Notes under the pieces: model-generated
Told to the model about the DNA's origin: nothing
Seen by the model: the letters and a program-made list of their open reading frames with translations, nothing else
The model's database searches: none
Part shown: positions 7,957 to 16,676 of the stretch, piece after piece
How the letters are laid out: each line of letters opens with the position of its first letter
Numbering within the stretch: position 1 is the stretch's first letter
Assembly (NCBI GenBank): GCA_964585685.1
Contig: CAZPEP010000068.1
Location: 62,001-126,000, forward strand
Length of the DNA: 64,000 nt
Reading direction: 5' to 3'
Source of the DNA: JALHVH01 sp964585685
GTDB lineage: Bacteria > Acidobacteriota > Aminicenantia > Aminicenantales > Saccharicenantaceae
Translations under genes and position numbers: made by a program

Positions 7957-8952
7957 ATGAAGAGTGCAGAGCGCAGAAAGATCAAGATCGTCGGCCAGGG
8001 GGTCGCCATCCCCGAAAAGGTCCTGACCAACGCCGACCTCGCAAAAATAGTCGACACGACCGACGAATGGATCGTCAGCCGGACGGGGATAAGGGAACGC
8101 CGGATCGCCCGGGAGGACCAGGCGACCTCCGACCTCGGCATCGAGGCCGCCGGGAACGCCCTGCGCAGCGCCGGGCTCGTGATTGGGGACATCGACCTCA
8201 TCCTGGCCGCCACGAACACTCCGGATACGATCTTCCCGTCGACGGCATGTCATATCCAGAGGGGGCTCAAAGGCGGGCCCGTCCCCGCCCTGGACATCTC
8301 GGCCGGATGCTCGGGGGCCCTGTACGGGATGATCGTCGCCGAGAGCCTCATCCTGTCCGGGACCGCGAAACGCATCCTGCTCGTCGCTCCCGAGATGCTG
8401 AGCCGGGTGACGAATTGGACGGACCGCTCGACCTGCGTCCTCTTCGGCGACGCCGCCGGGGCGTTCGTGTTCGAGGAAAGCACAGACGCCTCGGGAATGC
8501 TCTCCCATTACTGGGGGGCGGACGGGAACCTTGCCGACCTTCTGTCCATTCCCGCGGGAGGGTCGCGGATGCCCGCCTCCGAGAGGACGGTCGCCGAAAA
8601 GCTCCATTGCCTTCAGATGAAAGGGAGCGAGGTCTTCAAGCAGGCCGTCAAGAGGATGGGGGAGGCCGCCGTGGAGGCCCTGAAGCGGGCCGGGGTCGCA
8701 AAAGAGGATATCGCCTGGCTCATCCCCCATCAGGCCAACATCAGGATTATCGAAGCCACCGGCGAACGGCTGAAGCTCCCGAAGGAAAAGGTCTTTATCA
8801 ACATCCACAAGTACGGCAACTGCTCCGTAGCCACGATCCCCCTCGGGCTGGAGGAGCTTGTCCGGGACGGGAAGCTCAAGAGGGGGGACGTCATCGTCAT
8901 GGACGCCTTCGGCGCCGGCTTCACCTGGGCGGCTATCGTCTACCGTTGGTAG
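7957..8952 (+). CDS. fabH: 3-oxoacyl-ACP synthase III (KAS III)
   Basis: A 331-residue KAS III, which condenses acetyl-CoA (or a branched acyl-CoA) with malonyl-ACP to start fatty-acid synthesis. The catalytic triad is visible: C118 in DISAGCSGA, H258 in IPHQANIR and N288 in HKYGNCS. The N-terminal DEWIVSRTGIRERR is also characteristic. Length is normal. No other fab gene is next to it, so it may be a stand-alone initiator or could serve a fabH-like condensing role in another lipid pathway; the intact triad favours the standard function. Confidence 0.93.
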   Translation: MKSAERRKIKIVGQGVAIPEKVLTNADLAKIVDTTDEWIVSRTGIRERRIAREDQATSDLGIEAAGNALRSAGLVIGDIDLILAATNTPDTIFPSTACHIQRGLKGGPVPALDISAGCSGALYGMIVAESLILSGTAKRILLVAPEMLSRVTNWTDRSTCVLFGDAAGAFVFEESTDASGMLSHYWGADGNLADLLSIPAGGSRMPASERTVAEKLHCLQMKGSEVFKQAVKRMGEAAVEALKRAGVAKEDIAWLIPHQANIRIIEATGERLKLPKEKVFINIHKYGNCSVATIPLGLEELVRDGKLKRGDVIVMDAFGAGFTWAAIVYRW

Positions 8953-8971
8953 GCGCGATGAACGCCGCCCG

Positions 8972-9472
8972 TCATTTTTCCGCGATCAACTCGTTGAACA
9001 GCTTGACCAGGGCGGCCTTTTCGAGCTGGCCGACATAGCGATATCTGATGACGCCCTTCCCGTCGACGACGATGGTTGCCGGGATGTAATCGCCGGGCTC
9101 GTAATCCTCTTGGATCTTCCGGTCGGCCAGGGCGATGGGATAGTTGATCCCCGCTTTGTCGACGAACGTGAGGAGCCTGTCCGCGGTCATGCGGTCCACG
9201 GAAATTCCGAGGATCTCCAAGCCGCGGGCCTTGTTCTCTTTGTAGGCTTCGATGAAGTCGGGGATCTCGGCCCTGCAGGGTCCGCACCAGGTCGCCCAGA
9301 AGTTCAGAACCAGGACCTTGCCCTTGTAGTCGGCCAGGGAAAGGGCCTTTCCCTGAAGGTCCTTGATGGCGAAATCGGGGGCGGGAACGTTCTCTCCTTC
9401 GACAGCCAGGGCGGGGAATCCGAGGGCTAGGAGGATGGCCAGCGCGAGGGCTGCGGTCGTTATCTTCTTCAT
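8972..9472 (-). CDS. TlpA/ResA-like periplasmic thiol-disulfide oxidoreductase
   Basis: A 166-residue thioredoxin-fold protein with a signal peptide (about 1-23, TTAALALAILLALGFPALA) and the redox motif WCGPC (C63, C66). The surrounding VLNFWATWCGPCRAEIP is typical of the TlpA/ResA group that reduces disulfides in the periplasm, for example for cytochrome c maturation. ATG at 9472 is chosen because AAGGAG lies six bases upstream and because a strong promoter lies between this codon and the more distal in-frame ATGs. A single-gene unit; its partner is not evident. Confidence 0.88.
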   Translation of the reverse strand: MKKITTAALALAILLALGFPALAVEGENVPAPDFAIKDLQGKALSLADYKGKVLVLNFWATWCGPCRAEIPDFIEAYKENKARGLEILGISVDRMTADRLLTFVDKAGINYPIALADRKIQEDYEPGDYIPATIVVDGKGVIRYRYVGQLEKAALVKLFNELIAEK

Positions 9473-9524
9473 CCGAAGCTCCTTCATTATAGTTGTTCGA
9501 TCAATCTCTATCATTAATATAGGG

Positions 9525-9553
9525 ATTATATGCGAAAGCCGGACTTTTGGCAA
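9525..9553 (-). promoter_or_regulatory. Promoter of the TlpA-like gene
   Basis: On the minus strand: -35 TTGCCA (9548-9553), 17-base spacer, perfect -10 TATAAT (9525-9530). The leader would be about 46 bases and AT-rich. Confidence 0.7.
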
Positions 9554-9622
9554 CATTGAAGCGGAATTTTGCGCCGTTCGCGGATGTCGCCGAGCGGACC
9601 GGAACGACCCGGTCCTGCCGGA

Positions 9623-10513
9623 TCAACAGCTCTTCAGCAGACGCTCATTCTTCCGATCGACCTCGGCCTGCATGGCCGCGATGTCCGGGTCCTTCAGATG
9701 ACGGAAACGCCCCTGGAGCCTCAGGTATTCGTTGATCGGCTTCCTCTCCTTGACCTTGATGCTCATCGTCGTCCGCTCGCCGTCCTCGATCTCGTAGAGC
9801 GGGAAGATTCCGGTTTGAACGGCCAGCCGGGCGAGCTTGACGGTATCCGATGGCCGGCTCTTCCAGCCCGAGGGGCAGGGGGCGTAGATGTGCAGGAAGC
9901 GCGTCCCCTTGATCTCCTTGGCTTTTTTCGCCTTCTTGAACACGTCTTCGGGATAGGCCACGCTGGCCGTCGCAAGGTAGGGGATGCGGTGGGCGGCCAT
10001 GATGGCATCGATGTCCTTCTTTGGCCGGTTCTTGAAGTGCTTGACCGGCGTGGTGGTCGTCCACGCGCCATAGGGTGTGGCCGAGCTCCGCTGGATCCCC
10101 GTGTTCATATAGGCTTCGTTGTCGTAGCAAACGTAGAGGATGTCGTCGTTCCGTTCGGCCGCCCCGGACAGCGCCTGGAGGCCGATGTCGAACGTCCCGC
10201 CGTCCCCGGCCCAGGCCAGGACGGTCGTCTCGGTGTCGCCCGTGATCTCCAAGCCGGCCTTGACACCGGCGGCCGTGGAGGCGGCCGTCTCGAAGGCGCA
10301 GTGGAAGATGGGCACTCCGAGCGAGGAGTGGGGGAAGGGCCCGTCGATGACGGCCCAGCAGCAGGCCGGGATGCAGACGATCGTCTTAGGTCCAAGGGCC
10401 TTGAGGACATACCTCATGGCCATCGTCGCGCCGCATCCCTGGCAGGCGAGGTGCCCGGGGCTCATCAGCTCTTCTTCGGGCAAGGTCAGCTTCATCGTGC
10501 GTTCTTTCTTCAT
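9623..10513 (-). CDS. porB: 2-oxoacid:ferredoxin oxidoreductase, beta subunit
   Basis: A 296-residue thiamine-diphosphate-binding subunit. The N-terminal LACQGCGATMAMRY carries the cluster-binding cysteine pair, GDGGTFDIG with the downstream ND is the TPP/Mg motif, and YDNEAYMNTG is typical of pyruvate:ferredoxin oxidoreductase beta chains. It oxidatively decarboxylates a 2-oxoacid to acyl-CoA with ferredoxin as acceptor, together with the A, D and G subunits just upstream. Start at 10513 overlaps the end of porA. Pyruvate is the likeliest substrate, but 2-oxoisovalerate cannot be excluded from sequence reading. Confidence 0.92.
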   Translation of the reverse strand: MKKERTMKLTLPEEELMSPGHLACQGCGATMAMRYVLKALGPKTIVCIPACCWAVIDGPFPHSSLGVPIFHCAFETAASTAAGVKAGLEITGDTETTVLAWAGDGGTFDIGLQALSGAAERNDDILYVCYDNEAYMNTGIQRSSATPYGAWTTTTPVKHFKNRPKKDIDAIMAAHRIPYLATASVAYPEDVFKKAKKAKEIKGTRFLHIYAPCPSGWKSRPSDTVKLARLAVQTGIFPLYEIEDGERTTMSIKVKERKPINEYLRLQGRFRHLKDPDIAAMQAEVDRKNERLLKSC

Positions 10514-11664
10514 CTCTTGACTCCTATCCAGCCGATCTCCTCGTCGGGCCGGTCCTTGGAGGACGCCAACCTGTAGATCTCTTTGAAATCCCCGGGGGTG
10601 ATGTCGCGGCCGCCCAGCCCGGCGACGTAGCCGAAGACCGGCGGCATCCCATCCTGTCCGTACAGGGCCGATTTGACCTCCTGGTAGAAGATGCCGTGAT
10701 GGCCATAGGAGAGGTTGCGGTCGAGCACGGCCACTTTTCGGGCCTTTTTCAGGGCCTCGCGGACCGCGGCGAAGGGAAAGGGCCGAAAGAGGATGATCCT
10801 GAAGTTCCCTGCCTTGACCCCCTCCGCGCGAAGCTCGTCGACGGCGACTCGGGCCGTTGAGCCGGCCGAGCCGGAGGTGACGAACAGGAAGTCGGCATCG
10901 TCGCACATATAGGCGTCGACGAGTCCGAGGCGGCGGCCGAAGATCCGCTCGTACTCGCGCCCGGTCTCCTCGACGAGGTCGGGTACCTTCTCCATGTCCT
11001 TCTGGAGCTTGTAGCGCAACTCCATGTAGTGCTCGGGCGCGGTCAGGCCGAAGAAGGCGTGCGGATCGGAGGTCGTCAGCTTGTAGACCGGGCGGAAGGG
11101 GGGCAGGTACCCGTCCACCTTCGCCTGGTCCGGGATTTCGACGACCTCGTAAGTGTGGGAGAGGGCGAACGCGTCCAGGACGACCATGCTCGGGATGAGG
11201 AGCCTTTCGGAGACCTTGAAGGCTTGGATAACCGTGTCCACGACCTCCTGGTTCGACGCGCAATAGAATTGGATCCAGCCCGTGTCCCTCTGGGACAAGC
11301 TGTCGTTCTGATCGGTCCAGATGCTCCAGCCCGGAGCCATGGCCCGGTTGATGTCGCCCATGACGACAGGGAGCCGGCCGCCCGAGGCCCAATGGAGGAG
11401 TTCGTGCATAAGGGCGAGGCCCTGAGATGAAGTGGCGGTGAAGGTCCGAGCCCCGGTGAGCGAGGCGCCGAGGCTGGCCGCCATGGCCGAGTGCTCGGAT
11501 TCGACCTTGATAAACTTGGCGTCGAGCGTCCCGTCGGCGCACATCTCGGAGAGGAGCTCCACGACCTGCGTCTGGGGCGTGATGGGATAGGCGGCGATGA
11601 CCTGTGAACGGGCGAGCATGGCCCCGTAGGACAGGGCATGGTTGCCCATGATGACCTTTTTCAT
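10510..11664 (-). CDS. porA: 2-oxoacid:ferredoxin oxidoreductase, alpha subunit
   Basis: A 384-residue alpha chain. YPITPQT near the N-terminus, VESEHSAMAASLGASLTGAR and TSSQGLALMHE are the signature segments of this subunit family, and the C-terminal third holds the transketolase-C-like domain. ATG at 11664 is chosen because it overlaps the stop of the delta-subunit gene by four bases. It binds the substrate together with the beta subunit. Part of the porG-porD-porA-porB order. Confidence 0.92.
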   Translation of the reverse strand: MKKVIMGNHALSYGAMLARSQVIAAYPITPQTQVVELLSEMCADGTLDAKFIKVESEHSAMAASLGASLTGARTFTATSSQGLALMHELLHWASGGRLPVVMGDINRAMAPGWSIWTDQNDSLSQRDTGWIQFYCASNQEVVDTVIQAFKVSERLLIPSMVVLDAFALSHTYEVVEIPDQAKVDGYLPPFRPVYKLTTSDPHAFFGLTAPEHYMELRYKLQKDMEKVPDLVEETGREYERIFGRRLGLVDAYMCDDADFLFVTSGSAGSTARVAVDELRAEGVKAGNFRIILFRPFPFAAVREALKKARKVAVLDRNLSYGHHGIFYQEVKSALYGQDGMPPVFGYVAGLGGRDITPGDFKEIYRLASSKDRPDEEIGWIGVKR

Positions 11665-11960
11665 TTCTCCTCCTCGACCATGACGATGCACTTCGTCGGG
11701 CATTCCTCGGCGCAGATGCCGCACCCCTTGCAGTACATGTAATCGACCACCGGCCAGTTGTCGACGATGTCGATGGACACGTCGGGGCAGAACTTCCAGC
11801 AGATGCTGCACTGGATGCACTTGGAACGGTCGACCTCGGGCCGGATGTTCCGCCAGGCTCCCGTCCTGTTATGGAGCATGGAGCCGAGGGACATGGTGGT
11901 GACCGGCATCTCTTTTTCGGACGCAAAAACGATCTTCTTGACGTCTTTTTTACTGGTCAT
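11661..11960 (-). CDS. porD: 2-oxoacid:ferredoxin oxidoreductase, delta (ferredoxin) subunit
   Basis: A 99-residue protein with two four-cysteine iron-sulfur motifs: CIQCSICWKFCP and CKGCGICAEECP. These bind two [4Fe-4S] clusters and pass electrons from the TPP centre to external ferredoxin. About 50 residues precede the first cluster, as in other stand-alone delta subunits. Stop overlaps the porA start. Confidence 0.92.
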   Translation of the reverse strand: MTSKKDVKKIVFASEKEMPVTTMSLGSMLHNRTGAWRNIRPEVDRSKCIQCSICWKFCPDVSIDIVDNWPVVDYMYCKGCGICAEECPTKCIVMVEEEK

Positions 11961-11988
11961 GCTGATCTCCTCGCTGCGGGGACGGCCC

Positions 11989-12531
11989 TCACGCCTTGGC
12001 GTAGGCCTCTTCGGCCGCCAGGACGTTCTCCTCGCGCTTGATGGGCACCCCCTCGCGGATGGCTGCTGTCAGGGAATCGAGCTTCGCCAGGCCCAGGACC
12101 TTGGTCACGGCTCCGACGACGGCCGTGTTGACGATGGGCGCCGCCATCGTCCCCAGCTTATTGCGGACGGCGATCTCCGTGGCATTGATAGTGGCCACCC
12201 GAAACCGCGCGGGGAACTTGAAATGCTCCGGTGCTTTGTCGCTGTTGATGATGATCCAGCCGCCGTCCTTGAGACCCTCCGTGACGTCTATGACCTCGAC
12301 AAGCGTCGGATCCACAACGACGACGTGGTCCGGGGCGTAGATCCGGCTCTTGTCATAGATCGGCTTTTGATCGATGCGGAGGAAGGCGAAGACGGGGGCG
12401 CCGCGCCGCTCCACCCCGAACTCGGGATAGGCTTGGACGTAACTACCCTCCTTGGCGGCGGCGTCGGCCAGGACCTTCGAGGCCACGACGGTCCCTTGGC
12501 CGCCGCGTCCATGGAATCGGATCTCGACCAT
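11989..12531 (-). CDS. porG: 2-oxoacid:ferredoxin oxidoreductase, gamma subunit
   Basis: A 180-residue gamma chain. RFHGRGGQGTVVASKVLA at the N-terminus and YPEFGVERRGAPV are family signatures. It is the first por gene and begins 13 bases after the fumarate hydratase alpha stop, so the five genes look like one operon. The gamma subunit contributes to CoA binding in this enzyme class. Confidence 0.92.
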   Translation of the reverse strand: MVEIRFHGRGGQGTVVASKVLADAAAKEGSYVQAYPEFGVERRGAPVFAFLRIDQKPIYDKSRIYAPDHVVVVDPTLVEVIDVTEGLKDGGWIIINSDKAPEHFKFPARFRVATINATEIAVRNKLGTMAAPIVNTAVVGAVTKVLGLAKLDSLTAAIREGVPIKREENVLAAEEAYAKA

Positions 12532-12544
12532 AGCGTTCTCCTTT

Positions 12545-13402
12545 TTATAACTCGAATCCGAGCACTCGGTGCGAATGGCACTGGATGTTTACGGCGGCCG
12601 GGAGGGAGGCGATGTGGCAGGGTGCGGCTTCGACGTGGACGGCCAGGGCCGTCGTCCTCCCGCCCAGGCCCTGGGGTCCTATGCCCAGTCCGTTGATCCT
12701 CTCGAGCAGGCGTCCTTCCATCGCAGCGTAGAACGGGTCGGGATGGGGGGCTCCCAAGGGCTTCCGGAGGAGGGCTATCTTCGCGAGGAGCGGCGCGCCT
12801 TCGAAATTCCCGCCGACCCCGACGCCGACGATGAGCGGCGGGCAGGCGGCGGGGCCGGCCTTATCGACCGTCTCTACGACGAAATCCTCGATGGCGTCGC
12901 CTCCCGCGGCCGGGGCGAACATCCGGACCGCGCTCCAGTTTTCGGCCCCCCCGCCCTTGGCCATGAATGTGAGCCGGAACGTATCTCCGGGGACGATGTC
13001 CCAGTGGATGAAGGCGGGGGCGTTGGTTCCGGTGTTGGCCCGGCGCAGAGGGTCCGCGACCACGGACTTTCTCAGGTAGCCCTCGCCGTACCCGGCGATC
13101 ATGCCCTCTTCGATGGCCCGGCGCAGGCCGTCCGATGGCCTTTCGCTTTCGAACCGGACGCCTTCGCCGACCTCGACGAAGAAGACGGCCAGACCGGTGT
13201 CCTGGCAGAGGCTGAGACCTTCGGCGGCGGCGATCGCGGCGTTCTCCCGGAGCTCGCGGAAGACTTCTTTCCCCGCGTCCGACTCCTCGGCGGCGGCCAT
13301 CGTTTCGAGACGCGCGGCGACGTCACCGGGAAGGACGAAATTGGCTTCCTGAACCAACCGTCGGACCCTGTCCCTTATCTTGTCAAGACGAATACTCTTC
13401 AT
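12545..13402 (-). CDS. Class I fumarate hydratase, alpha subunit
   Basis: A 285-residue homologue of the N-terminal half of iron-sulfur fumarases and of the TtdA subunit of tartrate dehydratase. Three cysteines lie where the [4Fe-4S] ligands belong: C66 in LSLCQDTG, C187 in AACPPLIVG and C275 in NIQCHSHR. Other family motifs are RRANTGTNAPA and GGGAENWSA. It hydrates fumarate to malate in two-subunit enzymes, but the expected beta subunit gene is not next to it; the por genes follow instead. Tartrate or another hydroxyacid is an alternative substrate. Confidence 0.88.
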   Translation of the reverse strand: MKSIRLDKIRDRVRRLVQEANFVLPGDVAARLETMAAAEESDAGKEVFRELRENAAIAAAEGLSLCQDTGLAVFFVEVGEGVRFESERPSDGLRRAIEEGMIAGYGEGYLRKSVVADPLRRANTGTNAPAFIHWDIVPGDTFRLTFMAKGGGAENWSAVRMFAPAAGGDAIEDFVVETVDKAGPAACPPLIVGVGVGGNFEGAPLLAKIALLRKPLGAPHPDPFYAAMEGRLLERINGLGIGPQGLGGRTTALAVHVEAAPCHIASLPAAVNIQCHSHRVLGFEL

Positions 13403-13442
13403 GCCTTACCCGTCGAATCCCCCCGAAAAAAAGGGAGGTTTC

Positions 13443-13471
13443 AGTTTATAGGTCCGGTGCGGGAGTGTCAA
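13443..13471 (-). promoter_or_regulatory. Promoter of the fum-por operon
   Basis: On the minus strand: perfect -35 TTGACA (13466-13471), 17-base spacer, -10 TAAACT (13443-13448). The -35 box overlaps the last codons of the upstream endonuclease IV-like gene. Leader about 34 bases. Confidence 0.6.
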
Positions 13472-14346
13472 GGTTTAGAGGTCGCCGCCGAGTCGTCCGT
13501 CTTGGCCTTTTGGGCCCAATAGAGCTTCTTCAGCATCAGGGCGTCCTCTTCGCGGTTCGGGCTCTCGCAGATCACGAGGCCCCGAACATCGAAATCCGCG
13601 AGGGCCTCGATCCAATCGTCGAAATGGAAATCCGACTGCATTAGATCGAGATGCTTCAGTTCGCCGGCCTCGTTATAGTGGCTTCCCGAGATGTGGACGT
13701 GGGCGTTCTTGAGCGCGGCGCGGCCGAGCTTCTTTTCGACCTTGGAAAGGACTCGGGCAAACTCCTCGTAGGAGTTGACCCGGCCCTCGCGGGCGTGGAG
13801 GTGGGAGAAGTCGAGGCAGGGCTGGAGGCCCTCGATCTCCCGGCAGAGGTTCAGGACTTCCTCCAGCGAGCCGAATTGGGACCTCTTCCCCATCGTCTCG
13901 ATGCGGAGCGTCACGGGCACGCGCTCTGAACGGAGGATGGAAACGATCTGGGAAAGCTCCCTCTTTATCTCCCCGAAGGTCTGTTCGGGCGAGCTCTTTC
14001 CGTAGAAGCCGGCGTGGAAGACGGCGCTTCCCGCCCCGCAGGCTTGGGCGATCCTGGCTGTCGCCAGGATCCGCTCCTGGCTCTGGAGGCGCTTGCCGCG
14101 GTCCTCGGAGTTGAGATTGATGAAGTAGGGGGCGTGGGCGCTGAGTCTGATCTTTCGCGCGGCCGCCCCGGCCGCGACCTTTCGCGCTGTGTCCAGGCCC
14201 ATCTTGACCCCATTGACGAACTCGATCTCCTGGCAGTCGAGGCCGAGCGTGAAGGTTCGTTCAATACCATGAACGCTCGAAGCGTCTTCGCTCGAAAGGG
14301 GGACTCCGGCCGTGCCGAAGAGGAGCGCGTCAGGAGCAGGCGACAT
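13468..14346 (-). CDS. Endonuclease IV-like TIM-barrel protein
   Basis: A 292-residue protein of the AP endonuclease 2/xylose isomerase-like superfamily. Metal-ligand segments in the order expected for Nfo are visible: LSAHAPYFINL, VFHAGFYG, LRIETMGK, CLDFSHLHAR and NAHVHISGS, with a final acidic ICESPNRE. Nfo-type enzymes cut DNA at abasic sites and remove 3'-blocking groups. It overlaps the end of thiC by 17 bases and is probably cotranscribed with it. It aligns better with archaeal-type endonuclease IV than with sugar isomerases, but activity is inferred. Confidence 0.78.
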   Translation of the reverse strand: MSPAPDALLFGTAGVPLSSEDASSVHGIERTFTLGLDCQEIEFVNGVKMGLDTARKVAAGAAARKIRLSAHAPYFINLNSEDRGKRLQSQERILATARIAQACGAGSAVFHAGFYGKSSPEQTFGEIKRELSQIVSILRSERVPVTLRIETMGKRSQFGSLEEVLNLCREIEGLQPCLDFSHLHAREGRVNSYEEFARVLSKVEKKLGRAALKNAHVHISGSHYNEAGELKHLDLMQSDFHFDDWIEALADFDVRGLVICESPNREEDALMLKKLYWAQKAKTDDSAATSKP

Positions 14347-15637
14347 CGGCCTTCCCCGCGGGGTCCAGGAACTCGGAGACGATGCGCATGGCGCAGAATT
14401 CCCCGCACATGGAGCAGGCTTCCGTCTTGGTCTTCCGTTCCCGCCGAACGACGCCGAACTTGCGGGGATCGATGGCGAGCCTCTTCTGGCCCTCCCAGTC
14501 GAGCCGCTTCCTGGCCTTGGAGAGCTCCAGGTCCCTCTCGCGCGCCCCGGGAACGCCCTTGACGATATCGGCGGCGTGGGCGGCGATCTTCGACGCCACG
14601 AGCCCCTCCCGAACGTCGTCTACGGAGGGAAGGCCCAGATGTTCCGAAGGCGTGACGTAACAGAGGAAATCGGCGCCGGCGGCGGCGGCGATGGCCCCTC
14701 CGATGGCCGCAACGATATGGTCGTAGCCGGGAGCGATGTCCGTGACGAGAGGCCCGAGGACGTAGAACGGGGCCTCATGACAGACGCGCTTCTGGAGCTT
14801 GACGTTCATTTCGATCTGGTCCAAGGGAACGTGGCCAGGCCCCTCGACCATGACCTGGACGCCCGCCTCGAGGGCTCGCTTCACAAGCTCTCCCAAGGTC
14901 AGGAGCTCTTCGATCTGGGGGCGGTCGGTGGCATCCATAATGCTTCCGGGCCTAAGCCCGTCCCCGAGGCTGAGGGTCACGTCATGGCGGCGGGCGATCT
15001 CGAGGAGACGGTCGAATCGGGCATGGAAAGGATTCTCCTTCCCGTTATGGAGCATCCAGGCCAGGTGGAAGGCCCCGCCCCGGGAGACGATGTCGGCCAC
15101 CCGGCCCTGCTGCTTCAGCCGGTCGATGGCCTTTAGGGTCAGGCCGGCGTGGACCGTCATGAAGTCCACGCCCTCGCGGGCCTGGGTCTCGATGGCGTCG
15201 AAAAGGTCCTCCTCGGTCATATCGACGATGGTCCCGTGCTCTTCTATGGCCTTGATGGCGGCCTGGTAGATGGGGACCGTGCCCAGGGGAATCGGTGTCG
15301 CGGCGAGGATGCGCCGTCTGATCCGCCGGATGTCGCCGCCCGTGCTCAGGTCCATAAGGGCGTCGGCCCCGTACTCGAGGCTGACGGCGACCTTCCTGAG
15401 CTCAACGGGGAGGCGCGGAAAATCCTTGGATGTGCCGAGGTTGACGTTGACCTTGGTCCGAAGGCCGCGGCCGATCCCCGCCGCGCTGGCTGGCGCGTGG
15501 GCGGGATTCCACGGGATGACGACCTTGCCTGTGGCCATGAGGCCGGCCAGGTCGTCGGGGGATACCTGTTCCTCCCTGGCGACCTTCCGCAACTGGGGGG
15601 AAAGGATCCCTTTTCTGGCCTTTTCGAGCTGTGTCAT
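14330..15637 (-). CDS. thiC: Phosphomethylpyrimidine synthase ThiC
   Basis: A 435-residue radical-SAM enzyme that rearranges 5-aminoimidazole ribotide to HMP phosphate for thiamine synthesis. It is the short form without the extra N-terminal domain of E. coli ThiC. Family segments visible include MATGKVVIPWNP, NLGTSKD, TVHAGLTLKA, EGPGHVPLDQIE and the C-terminal cluster motif CSMCGEFC. That motif reads CX2CX3C, one residue shorter than the usual CX2CX4C. A near-consensus promoter lies about 20 bases upstream, leaving no room for a TPP riboswitch. Downstream gene is the endonuclease IV-like protein. Confidence 0.95.
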   Translation of the reverse strand: MTQLEKARKGILSPQLRKVAREEQVSPDDLAGLMATGKVVIPWNPAHAPASAAGIGRGLRTKVNVNLGTSKDFPRLPVELRKVAVSLEYGADALMDLSTGGDIRRIRRRILAATPIPLGTVPIYQAAIKAIEEHGTIVDMTEEDLFDAIETQAREGVDFMTVHAGLTLKAIDRLKQQGRVADIVSRGGAFHLAWMLHNGKENPFHARFDRLLEIARRHDVTLSLGDGLRPGSIMDATDRPQIEELLTLGELVKRALEAGVQVMVEGPGHVPLDQIEMNVKLQKRVCHEAPFYVLGPLVTDIAPGYDHIVAAIGGAIAAAAGADFLCYVTPSEHLGLPSVDDVREGLVASKIAAHAADIVKGVPGARERDLELSKARKRLDWEGQKRLAIDPRKFGVVRRERKTKTEACSMCGEFCAMRIVSEFLDPAGKADVACS

Positions 15638-15663
15638 GGTGCTTTTCCCGAGGACGGAAATTC

Positions 15664-15692
15664 AGTATAGATGAGGGGTATCGGCCTGTCAA
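15664..15692 (-). promoter_or_regulatory. Promoter of thiC
   Basis: On the minus strand: perfect -35 TTGACA (15687-15692), 17-base spacer, -10 TATACT (15664-15669). Predicted leader about 20 bases. Confidence 0.75.
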
Positions 15693-15704
15693 GGAAACGA
15701 GGGG

Positions 15705-16652
15705 CTACTTGCTTCCGGCCTTGAGGAGTCCCCAATCCTTCCCGAGGTCCTCTTCCGCGATGAGCCGCCTGAGCTCAACCAGGGGGACGTTACGCTCGAG
15801 GTAATCGAGGTAGGAGTCCCGGCTGTTCTTCTGGTCCAGGCTATCCAGGCACAGAACTATATAGAGGGTAGAGCGGAGGACGGCGTCTTTCGTGACCTTC
15901 TCTTCCGAGGCGGGACCGATGATCTTATGGAACCCTTCGAGGGCCTTCCTGTGGTCCTTCAGGAAGAACAGGGCCCGGGAGAGATGGAAGGTCGCCATGA
16001 TCTCTTCAGGGTCTCTCTTGAGGAGGTCCCGCATGAGCTTGACCGCCTTGCGGTGGCTTCCCTGCCCTATGTAAAGGGCCGCCAGGTCTAATCGAAGGGC
16101 GTCGTTATCAGGTTCCTTCCCGAGCCGGCCCTCCAGTTCCTTGACTTGAGCCGGATCGACTGCGGGCTTGGTCATGGCGGGAGGGGTGGTCTCCCGGGAT
16201 CTTTCCCAGGCCGGGGGAGCGGCCTCCTTGACCTGGGCTTCAGGAGCGGCAGGCAGGTTCTCGAGGAGCCTTTCGTATGCGTTCAGGGCTCCTCCTGCCA
16301 ATCCAAGGGATCCCGGGGCATCGGTCCCGATGAGCCCGATGGCGCGCTGTAGGAACTCGCGGCTTTTTTCGGTGTTCTTCAAAGAGGAATGGCTTAAGGC
16401 GAGATAGATACAGGACCTGGCTGTACGGATACGGTCGGCCCCGAGCCCGAATACGGCCAACTCCAGGTCCTTGACGGCCTTGGCGTGGTCTCCGGCGACG
16501 AACGCCGCCTCGCCGTCCTCGAAGAGCCTGAGGTAGAAGGGGTCGATCGCCTGGGAGGCGGAGAGCCCGCTTCCCAGGACGAGGACGACCGATAGGGCCG
16601 CGGCGAGGAGACGAGTGACTTTTCCGACCGTTCTGGTGTGTAAAAAATCCAT
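15705..16652 (-). CDS. Exported TPR-repeat protein of unknown function
   Basis: A 315-residue protein with a signal peptide (about residues 12-35, LLAAALSVVLVLGSGLSAS). Two blocks of tetratricopeptide-like helices are visible: about 40-110 (GDHAKAVKDLELAVFG) and about 185-270 (PDNDALRLDLAALYIGQG, HRKAVKLMRDLLKRDPE), separated by a proline-rich linker. GGAGG stands seven bases before the ATG. TPR domains bind proteins; the partner is unknown. It is divergent from the polysaccharide locus and could be related to it, but nothing in the sequence proves this. Confidence 0.72.
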   Translation of the reverse strand: MDFLHTRTVGKVTRLLAAALSVVLVLGSGLSASQAIDPFYLRLFEDGEAAFVAGDHAKAVKDLELAVFGLGADRIRTARSCIYLALSHSSLKNTEKSREFLQRAIGLIGTDAPGSLGLAGGALNAYERLLENLPAAPEAQVKEAAPPAWERSRETTPPAMTKPAVDPAQVKELEGRLGKEPDNDALRLDLAALYIGQGSHRKAVKLMRDLLKRDPEEIMATFHLSRALFFLKDHRKALEGFHKIIGPASEEKVTKDAVLRSTLYIVLCLDSLDQKNSRDSYLDYLERNVPLVELRRLIAEEDLGKDWGLLKAGSK

Positions 16653-16676
16653 GGGGAAACCCTCCGGTACTGGTCA

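Noticed and set aside
7875..8219. Longer N-terminus for the FadL-like protein
   Set aside because: It runs antisense into fabH, lies upstream of the likely promoter, and would bury the signal peptide.
10514..11926. Upstream extension of the porB frame through porA
   Set aside because: The conserved porB start is at 10513; the extension is out-of-frame porA and porD sequence.
15638..15704. TPP riboswitch before thiC
   Set aside because: Only 67 bases separate thiC from its neighbour, and most of that is promoter; no thi-box pattern was seen.
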